DNA of 58,274 nucleotides from Bacteroidota bacterium (GCA_013696965.1 JACCXN010000060.1:1-58274), one strand, 5' to 3'. Positions 18,492 through 28,233 are shown, counted from the first letter of the stretch. The notes: a model not told the origin generated them from the sequence alone. Program-made: numbers and translations.

Positions 18492-19229
18492 TTAAATTTT
18501 TTTTGCAAACAAAATAAGCCTTGGGGAATTTAATGTATTAAATTCATTCATTTGATAATTTCCTTTTAATGCAATTAATTCCAATCCTGCCAAATCAAAA
18601 TACCCTTTGAAATCATCAACTGTCAATAATCTCACTTTTTCAATATAACAATGGGAAAGGCCTTTTTCAGTAAAATTTATCTCTTTAACAATAGAATTAT
18701 CAACAATGCTTTTTTTAATTTTAAAATCAATTCCGGAAACTGATTTGAATTCCTGGGCAACCAGTTCGTTTTTAATTTTATTCATATTGAAAAAATCAAT
18801 CACTAAAACACCATCTTTTTTTAATGCTGTAGCCGCATGTTTAATTGAATTAGCATGTTCTTTATCCGTATTAAAATAACCGAAACTGGAAAAGAGATTC
18901 AACACATAATCAAAATAATTTGCTCTGAAAGGCCTACGCATATCATGTTTGTAGAAGTGAAGATTTTCGTTTTCAAACTTCTGGGCATAATTTATACTTT
19001 CCTCTGAAAGATCAACTCCAGTTACATCATATCCCTCCTGGTATAATTGTAAAGAATGCCTTCCTTTTCCACAAGCTAAATCCAGGATTTTTGATTGAGC
19101 AGGTATGTTTAAATATTTTTTTAAATTAGCAATAAAATCAGCTGCCTCAGTTTCATCTCGGTGCTTATATAAAATATGATAATAAGGAGAATTAAACCAG
19201 TCCTTATACCATTGGGGATTATCAACCAT
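18492..19229 (-). CDS. Class I SAM-dependent methyltransferase
   Basis: The 245-residue protein has the Rossmann-fold motif I KILDLACGKGRHSLQL near residues 41-56, the acidic motif VTGVDLSEESI near 70 and a motif-III-like DYVLNLFSSFGYF near 108. No membrane segment or signal peptide is seen. The substrate is unknown; small-molecule methylation is more likely than RNA or protein because no targeting domain is fused. A TACCTTTG box (minus strand) lies 18 nt before the start. No co-directional neighbour is close enough to form an operon. Confidence 0.88.
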   Translation of the reverse strand: MVDNPQWYKDWFNSPYYHILYKHRDETEAADFIANLKKYLNIPAQSKILDLACGKGRHSLQLYQEGYDVTGVDLSEESINYAQKFENENLHFYKHDMRRPFRANYFDYVLNLFSSFGYFNTDKEHANSIKHAATALKKDGVLVIDFFNMNKIKNELVAQEFKSVSGIDFKIKKSIVDNSIVKEINFTEKGLSHCYIEKVRLLTVDDFKGYFDLAGLELIALKGNYQMNEFNTLNSPRLILFAKKI

Positions 19230-19246
19230 TGATTTTACATTTTTTA

Positions 19247-19254
19247 CAAAGGTA
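19247..19254 (-). promoter_or_regulatory. -7 box upstream of the methyltransferase
   Basis: TACCTTTG on the minus strand matches TAnnTTTG and lies 18 nt before the start codon. No clear -33 TTG is present at 19-nt spacing. Confidence 0.4.
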
Positions 19255-19501
19255 AAATTAAAAAACTTTTAGGCCTTAATTTAGATTGCTTGTATAATGC
19301 ATTAAAATCTTCGAGAATTAATAGTGTTGTTTTTTTTGTGTAATGATTTGAATAAAGCGGCTGTAATTGTATTAGAATGTTAACAAAAGAAAAGAAAAAG
19401 CATGAGGTCATTTTTGATTTATCAGTGATTTTATTTCAAATAAAAGGTATCAAGTATTTTTTTAAATTTACAACGTCATTATTTTTATAAAAAATCATTA
19501 C

Positions 19502-22500
19502 GTGCAAGGGAAAGTTAATTTAGTTTTTCTGTTTTTTTTAATGGTCAAATCCCTGTGGGGACAAAATATTAATTTTAAACACCTTACTCCTGATCAAGGT
19601 CTTTCAGTAAATGAGGTTAACTGCATAGCTCAGGATTCCAAAGGATTTATGTGGTTTGGCACTAAAAACGGTCTTGACAGGTATGATGGAAATAAAATAG
19701 TTTCGTATAAAAATTATCCTGATAATCCCAATACTATTTCTGATAATGATATTTTATATCTATTTGTTGACAATGAGGGGGACATGTGGGTTGGTACTGG
19801 AGATGGAGGCCTCAATTTTTATGAAAGTAATAGGAATAGTTTTAAAACCTACCGTTGGACATTAAACTGTTCAAATTGCATAAGCAACAACACAATTAGA
19901 TCAATTACCCAAGGAAAGGACGGATTGATTTGGATAGGAACCGATGAAGGATTAAATTCCTTGAATAAGAAAACCGGAAAAATCAATACTTACAAAATTG
20001 ATAAGAATAGTAATGATGCCTTTGCTGATAATCAAATATATTCCTTATGCGAGGATAAGGAGGGTGTCTTGTGGATTGGAACAGTAAAAACAGGATTAAT
20101 TGCTTTCGATAAAAGAACTGGAAAGTTTAACAGCAACTTCCCAAAAGGAGATTTTAATAAGAGAATTAGATGTATTTATGAAGATTCTCGAAATAATTTA
20201 TGGATTGGAAGTGATGGGGGAGGATTAAGCCTTTTTGACAGGAATACAGGAGAATTTAAAACTTTTAAATCAAGTGACAAGGAAGGTTCAATTAGTAACA
20301 ATAGAATTTTTTCAATTCTCGAGGATAAAAAAGGTAAACTTTGGGTAGGATCTCTTGGGGGAGGAGTGAATGTATTTGATTACCAAAGTGAAAAGTTCCA
20401 GTCCTTTTATTTTGATTCCAATGACAGATATAGCCTTTCAAGTAATCATGTAAGATATGTTTTTGAGGATAAAGCAGAATCAATATGGATTGCAACAAAT
20501 ACATCAGGAGTATGCGTTTATCACTTAACATCCAATCAGTTCGGACTGCTCAAAAAAGAATCAAAAGGTATTAATTCATTAAAATATACTCCTTTTGGCA
20601 TTATTGAAGATTATAAAGGTTTGCTTTGGATTGGAACTCTAGGGGGAGGCCTTGCCACACTTGACAGAAGCAATTTTACCTATACTTACTATTCTTCAGA
20701 AGAAAATAAAAATCATGAAAATATTCTAACTTTATTTGAAGATAAAGATAGCCTGATTTGGATTGGAAGCTGGGGTGGTGGCCTCAATTATTTTGATCCA
20801 AAGACTAAAAAATTTAGTAAACCATTCACAGCTTCAACTCATTCCATAAATAATAATACAGTAACAACTATAACTCAGGATGAGGATGGAATTATATGGA
20901 TTGGAACGCTAAATGGTTTAAGCGCCTACAATAAAAAAACAGCGCAGTTCAGCAATTATACAATGAACGATGGCCTTTCATCAAATTCTATATTTGCACT
21001 TTCGTATGATGCTCCAAGAAATACATTATGGATAGGTTCAAATGGAGGAGGATTGAATTCTCTGAATACAAAAACAGGTAAAATTGAATTTTTTCGTAAA
21101 ACAGCAGAAAATCCAGAAGGCATAAGCAATAACAACATCAATTGTATTTATGATGATAATGTGGGGAACCTATGGATTGGAACAAAAAAAGGATTAAATA
21201 AATTTGAAAAAAAGACTAAAACTTTTAAAAAATATTACGATTACAATGGCCTTGCAAATGATTACATCTATGGGATTTTACCCGGCCAGGACGGAGATCT
21301 GTGGATAAGTACAAACAAAGGTTTATCCAGGTTTTTACATTTGGAGAAAGAAGGAAATTTATTTAAGAATTATTATGCAATGGATGGATTGCAGGATAAT
21401 GAATTTAATCAGGGAGCTTATTTTAAAAGTTATTCAGGTGAATTGTTTTTTGGTGGTGTAAATGGACTGAATTGTTTTTATCCCTCAAAAATAATTCAAA
21501 ATAAACATGTGCCTCCTATTGTTTTAACATCATTTAAAAAATTCGGGAAAGAGGTTGAATTAGATTCTAATATTATCAATAAAAGTAGGATCACGCTTTC
21601 TTTTAAAGATAATTTTTTGGAATTTGAATTCTGTGCACTTGATTTTGTTTTGCCTTCAAAAAACTTATACTCCTACAGGCTGGAAGGCTTTGATGATGAA
21701 TGGACAACGGTTAGCACAAAGAATTATGCAGTTTTTACAAATTTACAAGGAGGCGATTATGTGTTGCGGGTAAAAGGTTCAAACAATGATGGACTTTGGA
21801 ACGAGCAAACCCTGGCTTTGCAAATTATTGTTCGTCCCCCGTTTTATAAAACAAATTGGTTTTATACACTCTGTGTATTGTGTAGTTTGATTTCAGTATT
21901 CTCCTATACAAGATACAGGACCAGCAGAATAAAAAAGGAAAAGAAAAAACTTGAATTAAAAGTACGAGAAAGAACCACAGAATTAGCTCAAAAAAACAAA
22001 GATATTACAAGTAGCATTCAATATGCTCAAAGAATCCAGGAGGCCATTCTGCCAAAAATTAAAGTAATTCTTGATTCTTTTCCCAACTCCTTTATTTTAT
22101 ATAAGCCTAAGGATATTGTAAGCGGTGATTTTTACTGGTTTTCAGAAAAAAACAATTTAAAAATCATAGCAGTTGTGGATTGTACAGGGCATGGGGTACC
22201 CGGAGCTTTTATGAGTATGATAGGCCACAATTTATTGAACCAAATTGTGGTTGAAAAAGGCATAACTTCCCCAGGTGAAATATTAGCCGAACTGGATGCC
22301 GGAATACAATCTGCATTAAAGCAAAGTTCCTTGGAGTCAGATACAAGAGACGGTATGGATGTGTCCTTATGTGCCATAGATCTTGAAAAAGGGGAAATAA
22401 ATTATTCTGGTGCTTTTCGCCCTTTATATATTGTTCGGAAAAATAAAATTATTATTTACAACGGAAACAGGTTCCCTGTTGGTGGTTCCCAGGGTTACAA

Positions 22501-22753
22501 CAAAATGTTTGAAAGTAATTGCATCAATTTTCAAAAAGATGACATTATATATCTTTTTTCAGATGGTTTTGCCGATCAATTTGGTGGAGAAAAATTAAAA
22601 AAATTCATGGTGAAAAATTTTCAAAAACTATTGCTTGAAATCAATGAATTACCCATGAGCGCCCAACATGATTTTTTAGATAAAGCAATTCAAAACTGGA
22701 TGGGGTTACAGGATCAAGTTGATGATATATTAATCGTTGGAATTAAATTCTAA
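19502..22753 (+). CDS. Two-component-propeller / Y_Y_Y sensor with PP2C (SpoIIE) phosphatase output
   Basis: This is a 1083-residue single-pass sensor. It has a signal peptide (about 1-20), a long periplasmic beta-propeller of about 14 blades marked by repeated D-x-x-G-x-LWIGT motifs (to about 650), a Y_Y_Y domain (YSYRLEGFDDEWT near 735), a membrane helix near 782-803, a coiled coil (about 805-850) and a cytosolic PP2C/SpoIIE domain. The latter has IVSGDFYWF near 870 and VDCTGHGVPGAFM near 891, keeping the metal-binding Asp residues. Usually this propeller architecture ends in a histidine kinase or a DNA-binding domain; here it ends in a phosphatase. The start is GTG at 19502, chosen because it gives a complete signal peptide. 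The SiaB- and SiaC-like genes downstream suggest a partner-switching output. Confidence 0.92.
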   Translation: MQGKVNLVFLFFLMVKSLWGQNINFKHLTPDQGLSVNEVNCIAQDSKGFMWFGTKNGLDRYDGNKIVSYKNYPDNPNTISDNDILYLFVDNEGDMWVGTGDGGLNFYESNRNSFKTYRWTLNCSNCISNNTIRSITQGKDGLIWIGTDEGLNSLNKKTGKINTYKIDKNSNDAFADNQIYSLCEDKEGVLWIGTVKTGLIAFDKRTGKFNSNFPKGDFNKRIRCIYEDSRNNLWIGSDGGGLSLFDRNTGEFKTFKSSDKEGSISNNRIFSILEDKKGKLWVGSLGGGVNVFDYQSEKFQSFYFDSNDRYSLSSNHVRYVFEDKAESIWIATNTSGVCVYHLTSNQFGLLKKESKGINSLKYTPFGIIEDYKGLLWIGTLGGGLATLDRSNFTYTYYSSEENKNHENILTLFEDKDSLIWIGSWGGGLNYFDPKTKKFSKPFTASTHSINNNTVTTITQDEDGIIWIGTLNGLSAYNKKTAQFSNYTMNDGLSSNSIFALSYDAPRNTLWIGSNGGGLNSLNTKTGKIEFFRKTAENPEGISNNNINCIYDDNVGNLWIGTKKGLNKFEKKTKTFKKYYDYNGLANDYIYGILPGQDGDLWISTNKGLSRFLHLEKEGNLFKNYYAMDGLQDNEFNQGAYFKSYSGELFFGGVNGLNCFYPSKIIQNKHVPPIVLTSFKKFGKEVELDSNIINKSRITLSFKDNFLEFEFCALDFVLPSKNLYSYRLEGFDDEWTTVSTKNYAVFTNLQGGDYVLRVKGSNNDGLWNEQTLALQIIVRPPFYKTNWFYTLCVLCSLISVFSYTRYRTSRIKKEKKKLELKVRERTTELAQKNKDITSSIQYAQRIQEAILPKIKVILDSFPNSFILYKPKDIVSGDFYWFSEKNNLKIIAVVDCTGHGVPGAFMSMIGHNLLNQIVVEKGITSPGEILAELDAGIQSALKQSSLESDTRDGMDVSLCAIDLEKGEINYSGAFRPLYIVRKNKIIIYNGNRFPVGGSQGYNKMFESNCINFQKDDIIYLFSDGFADQFGGEKLKKFMVKNFQKLLLEINELPMSAQHDFLDKAIQNWMGLQDQVDDILIVGIKF

Positions 22754-22792
22754 ATTGATTTTAATCCTATTGATATAATCTGTAAATTTGTT

Positions 22793-22800
22793 TTAAAATT
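22793..22800 (+). promoter_or_regulatory. -7 box upstream of the lipoprotein gene
   Basis: TAAATTTG matches TAnnTTTG and lies 17 nt before the ATG at 22817. No TTG is seen at the standard -33 distance. Confidence 0.33.
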
Positions 22801-22816
22801 ATAGGAATTAGACCAG

Positions 22817-23632
22817 ATGATAAAGTACCCTTTTTTTTTCAACCTAACTTTAATAATTCTCGCATTAATGATTGTTTCCTGTGAAAAGGAGAAAACAGAC
22901 ACAGAGGTTGAAACTGCTAAGGATCATGCGGTTGTTGAAATGAATTTCATTAGTATTTTTTCAACAATTCATTCATTAGGTATTCAAGAGAATGGATTTA
23001 AAAAAACCGAAGCAATAAAAAATATTTGTGCCAGTATTGAATCCTTTGGCGATACTTTGAATTTCCCAAACAGTGGTCCCATTAGAGTGGATATTGATTA
23101 TGGTAATTCTGGTTGTACAGGTTCTGATTCAAGGCCTATTCGGGGGAAATTAATGGTTACATTCAATGATAAGTGGTCCAAGCAAGGCGCCATTACAAAT
23201 GTGGAATTGGAGCAATATTTTGTTAACGGAATAAATCTGAATGCAGCGATAATAATTACGAATACAGGAAATAATACATATAGATTTTCTGTAACAAATG
23301 CAAAATGTACAGCTTCCACCTGGTCAGTAAAATACAATTCGAGCCTTGAAATTAAACAATCAGAAGGTGCGGGTACAAAATCAATTATATCAGATGATGT
23401 ATTTGAAATAACAGGTAGTGCAGACGGTATAAGTAGAATTAATAAAACATATGTTTCCAATATTGCATTTCCTGTTATTCTAAGGAGTTCTTGCAAATGG
23501 TTGGAAAGTGGAATTTGTGAAATTACACCCCAGGATGCAGGTAAAAGAAGCTTAAATTATGGTCATGGAAATTGTGATAATGAGGCTGTAATTTCAATTA
23601 ATGGAGATATTTATCAGATTGAGCTAAAATAA
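22817..23632 (+). CDS. Hypothetical lipoprotein
   Basis: I do not recognise a named family. The 271-residue product has a signal peptide and lipobox ending at Cys22 (LMIVSC, then EKEK), so it is probably anchored in the outer membrane. The mature part looks beta-rich, with DYGNSGCTGSDSRPIRGKLMV near 93-113 and four further cysteines that could pair as disulfides (FSVTNAKC, RSSC, SGIC, GNC). Similar lipoproteins of unknown role occur in Bacteroidota. It lies between the propeller phosphatase and the SiaB-like gene, 63 nt after the former, but has its own promoter-like box. Confidence 0.8.
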   Translation: MIKYPFFFNLTLIILALMIVSCEKEKTDTEVETAKDHAVVEMNFISIFSTIHSLGIQENGFKKTEAIKNICASIESFGDTLNFPNSGPIRVDIDYGNSGCTGSDSRPIRGKLMVTFNDKWSKQGAITNVELEQYFVNGINLNAAIIITNTGNNTYRFSVTNAKCTASTWSVKYNSSLEIKQSEGAGTKSIISDDVFEITGSADGISRINKTYVSNIAFPVILRSSCKWLESGICEITPQDAGKRSLNYGHGNCDNEAVISINGDIYQIELK

Positions 23633-23689
23633 AAGCAGTTTGAATAAAACATTTAACATTTTTTTTTATTCAAAAAATGTAAAATGTTG

Positions 23690-23719
23690 TTGCAATGTTC
23701 ATACAAATTTTTAAATTTG
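23690..23719 (+). promoter_or_regulatory. Promoter of the siaB-siaC-like operon
   Basis: TTG at 23690-23692, exactly 19 nt, and TAAATTTG at 23712-23719 give a full match to the Bacteroidota consensus. The implied start near 23726 leaves a leader of about 75 nt before the ATG at 23803. It is the best-formed promoter I found in the window. Confidence 0.55.
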
Positions 23720-23802
23720 CTATTATTAAAGCTGTTTTAACTGAATGATTTTTTTTTTTATCATTAACATCGAGGCTTTATAGCTAATTAGAACTATTCA
23801 AA

Positions 23803-24357
23803 ATGTTAGATATTTTTGATTTTTATGAAAAAATGGAACGGAATAATATTCTGTTATCATTTAAAGGGCATATCACATCAGAGCTTCTTACTTCCATTTT
23901 GCAAATAATGGAATCAAAAATGGATCATCTTCAGGAAGAACCAAAAGTTAAGAAAAAAGTTTATAATGTTCTTGTAGAGTGTTTACAGAACTTATATCAT
24001 CACCTTGATGTTAAAACAACAGATGTTGGCAATTGCGAAATTCCAAGATCTGCTATTTTTATGATAGGTAAAATTGACAACCAATATACTATCATTACAG
24101 GAAATTACATTCAAAATAAGAATGTTGAATTTCTTAAGAAAAGAATTGATGAAATCAATCTTATGTCAAAAGATGAACTTAAAACTTTTTATAAATTGAT
24201 CTTGAATAATGGCGAAATGTCTGACAAAGGTGGAGGAGGATTGGGTATGATTGACATTGCAAGGAAATCAGGAGAGAAGCTTAATTATGACTTTGTACCC
24301 ATTGATGATATCACACACTTCTTTAGTTTAAATGTAAAAATTTCTCAACAAATATAA
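23803..24357 (+). CDS. SiaB-family protein kinase
   Basis: The 184-residue cytosolic protein resembles SiaB (DUF6272), a GHKL-fold kinase that phosphorylates SiaC in the Pseudomonas SiaABCD switch. Visible features are an N-box-like VLVECLQNLYHH near 63-74, with Asn in the metal-binding position, and the glycine-rich ATP-lid segment DKGGGGLGMIDIARKSG near 142-158. Length fits the family. A promoter lies upstream, and the SiaC-like gene follows after 13 nt, so the pair is almost certainly co-transcribed. The opposing phosphatase is probably the PP2C protein at 19502. Confidence 0.85.
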   Translation: MLDIFDFYEKMERNNILLSFKGHITSELLTSILQIMESKMDHLQEEPKVKKKVYNVLVECLQNLYHHLDVKTTDVGNCEIPRSAIFMIGKIDNQYTIITGNYIQNKNVEFLKKRIDEINLMSKDELKTFYKLILNNGEMSDKGGGGLGMIDIARKSGEKLNYDFVPIDDITHFFSLNVKISQQI

Positions 24358-24370
24358 ATAAATCACACTT

Positions 24371-24754
24371 ATGGAATCAATTTCAATAGAAGGAACAGCA
24401 AAAACACCAACCATAAAATTTGAACACAACAATGGCTTTTTGGAAATTAAAGGAAGGTCAATACCTGAGAATTCAATTGAATTTTACAAGCCTTTAATTG
24501 ACTGGCTTGAAAAATATTCAACAAGTCCGAAATCAGATACCAATGTGAATATTCAATTGGAATATTTTAATACAAGTTCTTCAAAATGTATTTTGGATGT
24601 TTTTAAAAAGTTAGAATCTATCCACAATAAGGGAAGTCAAATTGTTATTAACTGGTATTATGAGGAGGATGATGAGGATATGTTAGAGGCTGGTGAAGAT
24701 TACCAGGCAATCATTAATATTCCATTTAAAATGATTCAATTGGAAGAAGAATAG
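24371..24754 (+). CDS. SiaC-family regulatory phosphoprotein (DUF1987)
   Basis: The 127-residue protein matches the SiaC/DUF1987 pattern: an N-terminal TPTIKFEHNNGFLEIKGRS strand pair, then IQLEYFNTSSSK near 61-72, and an acidic middle (YYEEDDEDMLEAGEDY). In Pseudomonas SiaC the phosphorylated residue is Thr68; here Thr68 falls in the same NTSSSK motif. SiaC is phosphorylated by SiaB, dephosphorylated by the PP2C protein SiaA, and in its free form activates a diguanylate cyclase. No cyclase gene lies in this window, so the target here is unknown. A strong terminator follows the gene. Confidence 0.88.
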   Translation: MESISIEGTAKTPTIKFEHNNGFLEIKGRSIPENSIEFYKPLIDWLEKYSTSPKSDTNVNIQLEYFNTSSSKCILDVFKKLESIHNKGSQIVINWYYEEDDEDMLEAGEDYQAIINIPFKMIQLEEE

Positions 24755-24775
24755 TATTTATTTATATTTCATTTT

Positions 24776-24816
24776 AAAAAAGAGGGTTATTCTTAAAGAG
24801 TAACCCTCTTTTTTTT
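24776..24816 (+). terminator. Terminator of the siaB-siaC-like operon
   Basis: AAAAAAGAGGGTTA (24776-24789) pairs with TAACCCTCTTTTTT (24801-24814), loop 11 nt, followed by further T residues. It lies 22 nt after the SiaC-like stop codon. Confidence 0.9.
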
Positions 24817-25155
24817 GGGTGTTTTTTTTAATCAAATATACTTGGATTATTGTAATTGATACTTGTAAAATATATTTTTCCTTTTATCTGTTTTCAAAAA
24901 GTACAAATGTGAGTTATTTAGGTTTAACTAATTTACAGAATAGCTTTACTATTTGAACTCGTTTAATGATATAAGCTTGGGTGATTGTATTTAATAGAAT
25001 AGATTTACTTTTGAATTCGCGCTACCTTTTAAGAAGATGTAATATGACTTTTTCAGGAAAGGATGCTGTTGAAAATTTGGGGTTTAGAAATTAGGCTTTT
25101 GAAAAATTAATGAGGCGAATTATAGTAGATATAATTTCAAATAATTCCTATTCGT
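24817..25155. other. Intergenic stretch with an orphan promoter-like site
   Basis: No convincing gene is present. There is an imperfect direct repeat (AGAATAGCTTTACTATTTGAA near 24939 against AGAATAGATTTACTTTTGAA near 24997). The second copy contains TACTTTTG (25006-25013) preceded at 18 nt by TTG (24985-24987), a plus-strand promoter-like arrangement that leads towards the 3' end of the minus-strand ABC gene. Confidence 0.4.
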
Positions 25156-28100
25156 TTATCTTCCTTTTCCTCTGCCAGCCAAAGAGGCAACATATTCAAT
25201 CCCTTTGATTGTTTTTCTGAAAACATCAAAATAAAGAGTGATGGCCAAGATAAAGGACATAACCCAAATCACTAAAACATTCATCCAAAACGTATCAATA
25301 TATTTCCCAAAGATCTTTTTACGCGGAGCAAAAAAATGGGCTCTTATGTTTCCAGATTTTACAGGATCAAGGTAAACAGGATCTGAGCGTTGAATTAATT
25401 CGTCATTTTTTTCCAATATTTTATTGATTTCCGCCCTGTTTGTAACAAGATCAGATAGATTGTCATTCTTGTAATTGTTTTGCAAGTTGATGTATTCTTC
25501 TTTGGTTTCAGCCGTAGAAGTCATTTTCATTATAACCCTGTCTTTTTGTTCTTCGGCATGGTTGTATGATTTCATGTAATGGCTGTTCAGCTTATCCGTA
25601 TAGCTTCTCAAGGTATTTACAACAGTAGGATTGCCAAATTCGGATAGCTTAATTTTAGACAGATCAAATTCAATTTCTGGCGATAATTTTTGCTCCAGTA
25701 TAAATTCATTTTTCAATAAATTTATATCGCGTGTTACTTGTTCCGCCTTTTCTGGAACATCGAAATTGTTTTCTACAAAGTCAATTTTACTTTTAATTTT
25801 AGATATCCAGAATATTTTTTTGAATTCAGCATTTTTTGCATTTTTATCAAATGCATAAAATTCTTTTTCAAAGTTGTTATCCTTGAACTGAGTTACTGCC
25901 AAGGCCTCGAAGGCCCAACGGGAAACCATTACTTCGCCTGTTAGAGGTACGGTATTGACTGCAGCTATGTAGGGGTTTAATTTTTCGAATTTTACAATTA
26001 CCCCGCTTAATAACAATTGAGGAATAAGTAAAAATGGAATCAGGATGTAAATTGTAACTGCAGAATTAAATGCCGATGAAATATTTAATCCAAGCATATT
26101 GGCAAAGCAAGCTGTTGAAAATAAAATTAACCAATACTCAAATGTCATTCCTCTTAGCTCTAAAATAAAATTGGCAATTAAAATAAATGTAAGCGTTTGA
26201 ATGGAGGAAAGTAAAAACATAATTCCAATTTTGGAAAACAGGTAACTTCCTTTACTTAAATTCAAAAAAGACTCTCTTTTAAGTATTTTGCGGTCTCTAA
26301 TTATTTCTTCGGCACTCACAGTTAATCCTATGAATAACGCAACCACCACACTCATGAATAAATATGCAGGGATGTTTTCATTTTCTCTGAAAATATATCC
26401 ACGAATATTAGAAATATCACTGTTGTAATATTTTACAAGAAAAGCAAGAATAATTGCAAGTACTGGGGCTTCCAACATGTTAATAAGCATGTATTGCTTA
26501 TTTGTAAACTTTGAAAGAACATCTCTTGTGACAAAAACAGTGAACTGTTTAATTTTACTTGGTACTTTAAAACTTATTTCAGGAAGTTCAAAATGGTCTT
26601 CATTTTGGTTGTTTTGTAATTTACTTCCTGTATAAAAAGCGTTCCATTCCTTAGGGGATATTTTTCTACTTCTGGTTAAATCCCCATATTCATCCACTAC
26701 TTTGGATTCAATGATATTGAAAATTTGTTCAGGGTTAACATTTCCACAGGTGTTACATTCACTTTCATTACTGTTAACATGATTAACAATCTTCTTAAAA
26801 TATATAATTGCGTCAACTGGGTTGCCATAATAAATTGTGTAGCCACCCAAATCAAGAATCAACAATTTGTCGAACATTTTAAATATTTCAGAAGAGGGCT
26901 GGTGAATAACCACAAAAATAAGCTTTCCTTTTAAGGCCAATTCCTTTAAAAGGTCCATTATATTTTCAGAATCCCTGGAAGATAGTCCAGATGTAGGTTC
27001 ATCTACAAATAAAACGGAAGGTTCCCTTATTAATTCAAGGGCAATGTTTACTCTTTTTCTCTGCCCACCGCTAATAGTTTTTTCAAGGGGGCTTCCAACT
27101 TTAAGATTTCGGGTTTCATACAATCCCAAATTATTTAATACATCAAGAACCTTTTTTGAAATTTGCCTGTCATCTAAATGATCGAAGCATAATTTGGCAT
27201 TGTAATATAGATTTTGATATACTGTAAGTTCTTCGATCAGAAGGTCATCCTGGGAAACATACCCTATTACTCCCTGTATTTTATCTTTTTGCAGGTGAAT
27301 GTCAAATCCATTTATGGTAACAGAACCGGAGGAGGGCCTATCGTTTCCATTAAGCACATTTAATAAAGTAGATTTTCCTGCACCGCTTCCACCCATTATT
27401 CCAATGAGTTTACCCGATTCTTCATACAAATCCAGATGTTGTAACCCTATGGATCCATTTGCAAACCGATATTCTATTGCATTTACATTGAAAGTCAATT
27501 TTGCAACTGTGGTGTCACTCATAAAACAGCTGATAATATCGCTGTAGTATATTGGTTGTACCTTTGAACTACGTATTGATGAACCTTGTGTTAATATATG
27601 TACTTTTTCCCTTAACAGAGGCTGGCCGTTCAGGTATAATTCTGAAGTTCCATAATAGCGCAAAGCATACATATTAACACTGGAGATGTGAAGAATACGT
27701 AATTGTCCGGTTAAAAATTCAGAATAATAATGCTTGCAGTTTTCAAGCTGGTTAGTTTTGTTGTTATCAATAATAAGAACATTAGCAGAATCAGTAACAT
27801 CATCCACTTTGTTTTGCACAAAAGTCATGCATCTTACATATTCCTGTTCATCAATGTTAAATGTATCGGCAACAGTGGAAACAAATTCAATTTCCTGTTC
27901 GGTAATTTCGCCTGCATTTATAAGTTCAATAAGACGAATAAGAACAACAATTTTTTGTTTTTGGGTTAATTCACTGTTGATTTGAGTACAGATTTTTAAA
28001 ATCTTTACTGAATTAACAGAAGTCCTTTTGCGAGCACCTTCTTTTTTAGAGGTTGTGTTGTGATGGGCGTCAATGAATTCATCAAATAAATTTAGATATT

Positions 28101-28233
28101 CATCAACAAGTTCTAAGCTTAGTTGTTGCTTTAAAAAAGAAAGTACAACTTCACGTCCGGTATTTGAAACACCATCAACCTTTGCAACAATTGCAAAGAG
28201 TTGCATAAGAGCCTTTAATATTCTTTCACTCAT
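25156..28233 (-). CDS. ABCG-type ABC transporter with N-terminal TerB-like domain
   Basis: This is a 1025-residue fused transporter. Residues 1-145 are helical and resemble a TerB-like domain, 150-235 may be a small FHA-like or linker region, and 240-470 form an ABC ATPase with Walker A GGSGAGKST (about 281-289), signature ISGGQRKR (388-395), Walker B VLFVDEPTSG (408-417) and H-loop His444. A Cys pair (SECNTCG near 490) follows. Residues 575 to 800 and the last 45 hold about seven membrane helices in ABC-2/White (ABCG) style, with a long external, charged helical loop between them (about 800-975). The substrate is unknown. The gene converges on the siaC operon and stands alone. Confidence 0.88.
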   Translation of the reverse strand: MSERILKALMQLFAIVAKVDGVSNTGREVVLSFLKQQLSLELVDEYLNLFDEFIDAHHNTTSKKEGARKRTSVNSVKILKICTQINSELTQKQKIVVLIRLIELINAGEITEQEIEFVSTVADTFNIDEQEYVRCMTFVQNKVDDVTDSANVLIIDNNKTNQLENCKHYYSEFLTGQLRILHISSVNMYALRYYGTSELYLNGQPLLREKVHILTQGSSIRSSKVQPIYYSDIISCFMSDTTVAKLTFNVNAIEYRFANGSIGLQHLDLYEESGKLIGIMGGSGAGKSTLLNVLNGNDRPSSGSVTINGFDIHLQKDKIQGVIGYVSQDDLLIEELTVYQNLYYNAKLCFDHLDDRQISKKVLDVLNNLGLYETRNLKVGSPLEKTISGGQRKRVNIALELIREPSVLFVDEPTSGLSSRDSENIMDLLKELALKGKLIFVVIHQPSSEIFKMFDKLLILDLGGYTIYYGNPVDAIIYFKKIVNHVNSNESECNTCGNVNPEQIFNIIESKVVDEYGDLTRSRKISPKEWNAFYTGSKLQNNQNEDHFELPEISFKVPSKIKQFTVFVTRDVLSKFTNKQYMLINMLEAPVLAIILAFLVKYYNSDISNIRGYIFRENENIPAYLFMSVVVALFIGLTVSAEEIIRDRKILKRESFLNLSKGSYLFSKIGIMFLLSSIQTLTFILIANFILELRGMTFEYWLILFSTACFANMLGLNISSAFNSAVTIYILIPFLLIPQLLLSGVIVKFEKLNPYIAAVNTVPLTGEVMVSRWAFEALAVTQFKDNNFEKEFYAFDKNAKNAEFKKIFWISKIKSKIDFVENNFDVPEKAEQVTRDINLLKNEFILEQKLSPEIEFDLSKIKLSEFGNPTVVNTLRSYTDKLNSHYMKSYNHAEEQKDRVIMKMTSTAETKEEYINLQNNYKNDNLSDLVTNRAEINKILEKNDELIQRSDPVYLDPVKSGNIRAHFFAPRKKIFGKYIDTFWMNVLVIWVMSFILAITLYFDVFRKTIKGIEYVASLAGRGKGR

